39,346 nucleotides of DNA from Chromatiales bacterium (lineage in GTDB: Bacteria; Pseudomonadota; Gammaproteobacteria; Chromatiales; Chromatiaceae). Position numbers and translations under genes: made by a program. The notes beneath the pieces are model-generated. The model made no database searches. It saw nothing but the letters and a program-made list of their open reading frames with translations, and was not told the DNA's origin. Below are positions 35,911 through 39,346 of the stretch, piece after piece (within the stretch, counting starts at the first letter, position 1; each line of letters opens with the position of its first letter). Where the stretch lies: NCBI GenBank assembly GCA_024762475.1, contig JANTHJ010000018.1, positions 1 through 39,346 of the forward strand, in the 5' to 3' direction.

Positions 35911-37438
35911 GATCCCCCAGCAGCGAGCGGCCGGCCATCTCGATCGGTGGCTCGAGCCCCATGATATCGAGCAGGGTGGGGGCAACATCGCACAGGGCAC
36001 CATTGTCTTTGAGGGAGTCGGCCTGGTTTCCCACGTAGATGAGCGGTACCGGATTGGTGGTGTGCGCGGTATATGCCTGCCCGATCTCCGGATCGCGCAT
36101 CTGCTCGGCGTTGCCATGATCGGCGGTGATCAGCAGTTCTCCCCCGACCTTCAGGGCAGCTTGCACGACCCTTCCCAGGCACTCATCCAGCACCTCGATG
36201 GCCTTCACCGCTGCATCGAAGTTGCCGGTGTGGCCCACCATATCGCCATTGGCGTAGTTGCAGATGATGGCATCGAACGTCTGGCCGGCAATGGCCTCCA
36301 CCAGATGGTCTGTCACTTCCGGAGCGCTCATCTCCGGCTGCAGATCGTAGGTCGCCACCTGCGGCGAAGGGACCAGAATGCGCTCTTCCCCCTCGAACGG
36401 CTCTTCCCGCCCGCCATTAAAGAAGAAGGTGACGTGGGCATACTTTTCGGTCTCTGCGATACGCAACTGGCGCAGGCCCAGCTTGGCGATGTACTCGCCA
36501 AAGGTGTTGTCCAGACGCTCCGGCGGGTAGGCTACCGGGATATCGAAGTCCTTGCTGTACTCGGTCAGAGATACAAAACGGCCAAGCTTGGGCACCGCCT
36601 TGCGCTCAAATCCGTCGAAGTCCGGTTCGATGAAGGCCCGCGTAATCTGGCGTGCCCGATCCGAGCGATAGTTCATGTTGATGATCACATCGCCGTCTTC
36701 CACGCGGTCCACCGGGCCGATGCGGGTAGGCGCCACAAACTCGTCGGTCTCGCCCCGCTCGTAGGCCGCATGCAGTGCCGTGAGGGCGTCGTCGAAGACA
36801 TAATCGCCTTCTCCCAACGCGATCAGGTCGTATGCCTTCTTGATGCGCTCCCAGCGATGATCGCGGTCCATCGCGAAGTATCGGCCCACCATGGTGGCGA
36901 GGCGGCCAGCGCCCAATTCATCGAACACCGCCTGCAGCTTCTGCAGCGACGGCTCGGCCGACTTGGGGGGCATGTCACGCCCGTCGAGAAACGCATGCAC
37001 CCGGGGATTGGCGCCCCGCTGCACCGCCAACCGTACCATGGCGTGAATATGGTCTTCGTGGCTGTGTACGCCGCCCGGTGACAGCAACCCCAGAATATGT
37101 ACTGTCTTGCCCGCCTTGACCGCGGTATCCACCGCCTCGGTGAGCGTCAGGTTGGTAAAAAACGAACCGGTGCGGATGGAACGGCTGATGCGCGTGAACT
37201 CCTGGTACACCACACGGCCCGCACCCAGGTTGAGATGCCCCACCTCCGAATTGCCCATCTGCCCACTGGGCAGCCCCACCGCCGGCCCCGAGGTCCGGAT
37301 GGCGGTATGGGGATAACGCGCCCACAGGTCGTCCCAATGTGGCTTGCGCGCGGCCGCAATGGCGTTGAATTCCTTCTTGTCGCTCAAGCCCCAGCCGTCC
37401 AGAATGATTAGAATGGCGGGTCTGACCTTGCTGCTCAT
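35894..37438 (-). CDS. gpmI: 2,3-bisphosphoglycerate-independent phosphoglycerate mutase
   Basis: GpmI swaps 3- and 2-phosphoglycerate in glycolysis and gluconeogenesis with two Mn2+ ions. The 514 residues match the family. The N-terminal metal site is [12 protein letters not shown], the phospho-carrying Ser63 lies in [16 protein letters not shown], then [44 protein letters not shown] and [16 protein letters not shown]. The second metal site is in [13 protein letters not shown] and [12 protein letters not shown]. It starts at ATG 37438 and leads the minus-strand run gpmI-envC-ctpA-yibQ. The 316-base gap upstream is shared with a divergent regulator gene. Confidence 0.97.
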   Translation of the reverse strand: MSSKVRPAILIILDGWGLSDKKEFNAIAAARKPHWDDLWARYPHTAIRTSGPAVGLPSGQMGNSEVGHLNLGAGRVVYQEFTRISRSIRTGSFFTNLTLTEAVDTAVKAGKTVHILGLLSPGGVHSHEDHIHAMVRLAVQRGANPRVHAFLDGRDMPPKSAEPSLQKLQAVFDELGAGRLATMVGRYFAMDRDHRWERIKKAYDLIALGEGDYVFDDALTALHAAYERGETDEFVAPTRIGPVDRVEDGDVIINMNYRSDRARQITRAFIEPDFDGFERKAVPKLGRFVSLTEYSKDFDIPVAYPPERLDNTFGEYIAKLGLRQLRIAETEKYAHVTFFFNGGREEPFEGEERILVPSPQVATYDLQPEMSAPEVTDHLVEAIAGQTFDAIICNYANGDMVGHTGNFDAAVKAIEVLDECLGRVVQAALKVGGELLITADHGNAEQMRDPEIGQAYTAHTTNPVPLIYVGNQADSLKDNGALCDVAPTLLDIMGLEPPIEMAGRSLLGDRDPQN

Positions 37439-37754
37439 CGTGTCAATGGTCCAACAGGGGGCGCTTCCCTGGGGAAACGACCGGGTTGTGAGATATCAGG
37501 TACTAAAGATGTCGGGGTCGGTGCCGGCGCTGCTGGCCATAGCGCGCCAGGCGCGCGAATTAAACCACACTGGGTCAAACCGGGCCAATCCAGGGGCCGA
37601 GCAGTCAAAATAAATCGAGTTTTCACCCGAATCAAAGAAAAATGTCGCACCAAGGCCCCATTTTCTGCTTAAATCCGGGCTCCATTACCATATAAGAAAA
37701 CAGGAATGTGCCGATTGGTGCCTTGATCGGGCTGCAACTTGGAGGAGCGACGGG
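37439..37754. other. Divergent intergenic region between gpmI and the ArsR-type regulator
   Basis: No gene is seen in these 316 bases. It is more AT-rich than the flanks and should hold both promoters. A TATAAG hexamer at 37691-37696 could be the -10 element for the regulator, with only a poor -35 match (CTTAAA at 37668). For gpmI no clear hexamer pair was found. No inverted repeat strong enough to name as an operator was seen. Confidence 0.4.
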
Positions 37755-38117
37755 GTGATGAGTTTTACTGTAGAGGATTCGGAGCCTGGCATGAACAATC
37801 AGGAAGACAACGATCTCGAGCTGCTGTCTGGGGACGAGGATATTGACCGGGCCTCGCGCGCCCTGAAGGCCATGTCGCACCCCCTGCGGCTGAAGATTCT
37901 ATGCACCTTGGGCGACCAGGAAGTGAGCGTACAAGACATCGTCGAACGCGTTGGCACGTCTCAAAGCAATATCTCCCAGCACCTTGCGATCCTGCGCGAC
38001 AAGGGTATCCTCACCTCCCGAAAGGACGCCAACCGTGTGTTCTATCGGGTCGGTGACAACCGCACCCTGCAACTGATCGGCATGATGCGCGAGGTTTTCT
38101 GCTCGGCAGGTCACTGA
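37755..38117 (+). CDS. ArsR-family winged-helix transcriptional regulator
   Basis: A 120-residue DNA-binding protein. The acidic N-terminus (about 1-30) is followed by the ArsR fold: ALKAMSHPLRLKILCTLGD, the recognition helix region VGTSQSNISQHLAILRDKGI and the wing TSRKDANRVFYRVGD. Only two cysteines are seen (in ILCTLG and VFCSAG), and there is no CxC metal motif in the ArsR position, so a metal sensor is not evident; a redox or other signal is possible. Start is GTG 37755 or ATG 37758, both after GGAGGA. It is upstream of a rhodanese gene, so sulfur-related control is an attractive inference. Confidence 0.85.
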   Translation: MMSFTVEDSEPGMNNQEDNDLELLSGDEDIDRASRALKAMSHPLRLKILCTLGDQEVSVQDIVERVGTSQSNISQHLAILRDKGILTSRKDANRVFYRVGDNRTLQLIGMMREVFCSAGH

Positions 38118-38268
38118 CAGGCCCTGCACAGGCATCGCCGTAGGGCGCGCCCGGCTTGCGAACGATCCGGCCGCCTGAACAAAGAAAGAAAGAGAGTACT
38201 ACACGGGTGCCCCGAGCCAGGGGAGTGCCCGGACCTTCCGTCTATTCTGTCGAGAGACCGCCCGTACC

Positions 38269-38691
38269 ATGGAACAATACCTGGAATTCGCGGCCAACCA
38301 CTATCTTCTGGTTGGCGCCTTTTTTGCGATCCTGGCTGCGCTGATCTGGAACCTGGTGAGCGATGGGGCCAGCCGCTTCACTATCGATCCCGCCGATGCC
38401 ACGCTCAAGATCAACCACGACGACGCCATGGTGGTCGACGTGCGGTCGATGAAGGAATTTTCGGACGGACATATTCTGCATGCCGAGAACATCCCGTTGA
38501 GCGGCTTAAAGGACCAACTTTCCAGACTGGAAAAATACAAGCAGCGGCCGGTGGTGCTCGTGTGCCGCAGCGGCTCGCGCTCGGGTGCGGCGGCGAGCAT
38601 GCTGCGCAAGGCCGGCTACGAGCAGGCCTATAACCTGCGCGGCGGGATGCTCGCGTGGGAGAATGCCGGCCTTCCGGTGACCCGTAAGTAA
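38269..38691 (+). CDS. Membrane-anchored rhodanese-like sulfurtransferase (YibN-like)
   Basis: A 140-residue protein with one N-terminal membrane helix (about 11-30) and a single rhodanese domain on the other side. The active-site loop is LVCRSGSRSGAAA with Cys99 as the persulfide carrier; VVDVRSMKEFSDGHILHA and YNLRGGMLAWENAGLPV are the other domain marks. The position before secB and gpsA equals that of E. coli yibN. E. coli has grxC between yibN and secB; here none exists, and secB follows after 17 bases. It may relay sulfur in a thiol-related path, but the acceptor is unknown. Confidence 0.92.
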   Translation: MEQYLEFAANHYLLVGAFFAILAALIWNLVSDGASRFTIDPADATLKINHDDAMVVDVRSMKEFSDGHILHAENIPLSGLKDQLSRLEKYKQRPVVLVCRSGSRSGAAASMLRKAGYEQAYNLRGGMLAWENAGLPVTRK

Positions 38692-38708
38692 CAGACAAGG
38701 AAATAGCC

Positions 38709-39188
38709 ATGACCGAAGAACAGCAAGCGGGCAACGAGCCGCAATTCCTGATCCAGCGCATCTACACCAAGGATCTCTCCTTCGAATCGCCCAATGCGCC
38801 CCAGGTATTCGTCGAGAACTGGACACCCGAGGTCAATGTCGGACTCAAGACCAATATCACGCCGGTCGGCGAGGACACCTACGAGGTGGTATTGACCGTG
38901 ACCGTCGAGGCCCGTCACGAGGAACACACCGTCTACATGGTCGAAGTCCACCAGGGCGGCATCTTCCTGGCGCGCAACATCCCGGAAGAGCAACTCCAGC
39001 CCCTGCTCGGCATCGGTGGCCCGAATGCCCTCTTGCCCTATGTCCGCGAGGTCATCTCCGACCTCACCACCCGCGGGACCTTCCCGCCCTTCATTCTGCA
39101 ACCGGTGAACTTCGAGGCCATGTACGCGCAGCAGATGGCCCAGCAACAGGACACAGCAGAGGGCCAGCCGGAGCAACAACCCCATTGA
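38709..39188 (+). CDS. secB: Protein-export chaperone SecB
   Basis: SecB holds precursor proteins unfolded and delivers them to SecA. The 159-residue length fits a tetrameric SecB. Characteristic are FLIQRIYTKDLSFESPNAP at the N-terminus, YEVVLTVTVEARHEEHTVYM, QGGIFLARNI and the FPPFILQPVNFEAMYAQQM segment. The C-terminus is Gln- and Glu-rich and lacks the zinc-contact tail seen in some SecA, as expected. AAGGAAATAG precedes ATG 38709. gpsA follows nine bases later, the usual partner. Confidence 0.97.
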   Translation: MTEEQQAGNEPQFLIQRIYTKDLSFESPNAPQVFVENWTPEVNVGLKTNITPVGEDTYEVVLTVTVEARHEEHTVYMVEVHQGGIFLARNIPEEQLQPLLGIGGPNALLPYVREVISDLTTRGTFPPFILQPVNFEAMYAQQMAQQQDTAEGQPEQQPH

Positions 39189-39197
39189 GGGGGGTCC

Positions 39198-39346
39198 ATG
39201 CCGGCTAATCCCATCGCGGTGCTGGGAGCAGGCTCCTGGGGCACGGCCCTGGCGATCACGCTGGGTCGCCATCAACCGGTCTTGCTCTGGTCTCACAGCG
39301 CGCAGGAAGTGGCGGCCCTGCAAAACGACCGGGAAAACCGCCACTA
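39198..39346 (+). CDS. gpsA: Glycerol-3-phosphate dehydrogenase [NAD(P)+], 3' end cut off by window
   Basis: GpsA makes sn-glycerol 3-phosphate for phospholipid synthesis. Only the first 49 codons lie in the window. They begin the nucleotide-binding domain with [18 protein letters not shown], the family's GxGxxG motif, and then [20 protein letters not shown], which leads to the usual RENxxY segment. ATG 39198 has GAGGGGGG upstream and follows secB closely. The downstream part, including the catalytic Lys, is outside. Confidence 0.95.
   Translation, partial: MPANPIAVLGAGSWGTALAITLGRHQPVLLWSHSAQEVAALQNDRENRH

Overview
The window is a gene-dense, high-GC stretch of a gammaproteobacterial chromosome. 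Assignment rests on gene order: hemC-hemD-hemX-hemY, dapF-DUF484-xerC, hslV-hslU, DUF971-ubiE-ubiJ-ubiB and gpmI-envC-ctpA-yibQ facing a yibN-like rhodanese-secB-gpsA. DUF484, HemX/HemY and the UbiJ/UbiB pair are proteobacterial, mostly gamma. The GC content and a group 3b NiFe hydrogenase would suit a Chromatiales/Ectothiorhodospiraceae-like bacterium, but that rank is inference. No tRNA, rRNA, CRISPR array, phage or intact IS was found.

Layout. 1-3515: end of hemF, a Kef-type cation/proton antiporter, mogA, and a convergent DUF2789 gene. 3553-6540: a low-GC accessory patch on the minus strand with a terminator, an unresolved stretch, a six-helix membrane protein and a PAPS-type sulfotransferase. 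6540-7275: a small thioredoxin, then a 162-bp inverted-repeat element set between two related hairpins. 7276-13073: heme genes hemC-D-X-Y, then ubiD. 13093-16183: a SAM methyltransferase, dapF, DUF484 and xerC. 16194-19891: an orphan PhnD-like periplasmic binding protein overlapping a transmembrane HAMP-PAS-PAS-GGDEF-EAL protein. 19959-21834: hslVU. 22006-26476: a minus-strand NiFe hydrogenase operon (beta, gamma, delta, alpha, maturation protease) lying between hslU and DUF971. 26661-30674: DUF971, ubiE, a 406-bp structured repeat, ubiJ, ubiB. 30693-37438 (minus): gpmI, envC, ctpA, yibQ, a DJ-1 family gene and an unknown membrane-anchored protein. 37755-39346: an ArsR-type regulator, rhodanese, secB, and gpsA cut by the window end.

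How the genes fit together. Two respiratory-cofactor pathways dominate: tetrapyrrole synthesis (hemF, hemC, hemD, hemX, hemY) and ubiquinone synthesis (ubiD, ubiE, ubiJ, ubiB). Cell-envelope and division functions form a third group (envC, ctpA, yibQ, dapF, xerC, secB). The accessory insertions are the hydrogenase cassette, the PhnD/c-di-GMP pair and the sulfotransferase patch.

The observations I rate highest are: (1) two diverged copies of one inverted-repeat element, one of which supplies the last codons and stop of the sulfotransferase gene and the first possible start of the membrane-protein gene; (2) the PhnD-like binding protein paired with a c-di-GMP enzyme and no transporter; (3) the complete hydBGDA-type hydrogenase operon plus protease placed inside a housekeeping block; (4) the hairpin-ended 406-bp repeat between ubiE and ubiJ. 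I did not find a clearly new defence or mobile system.
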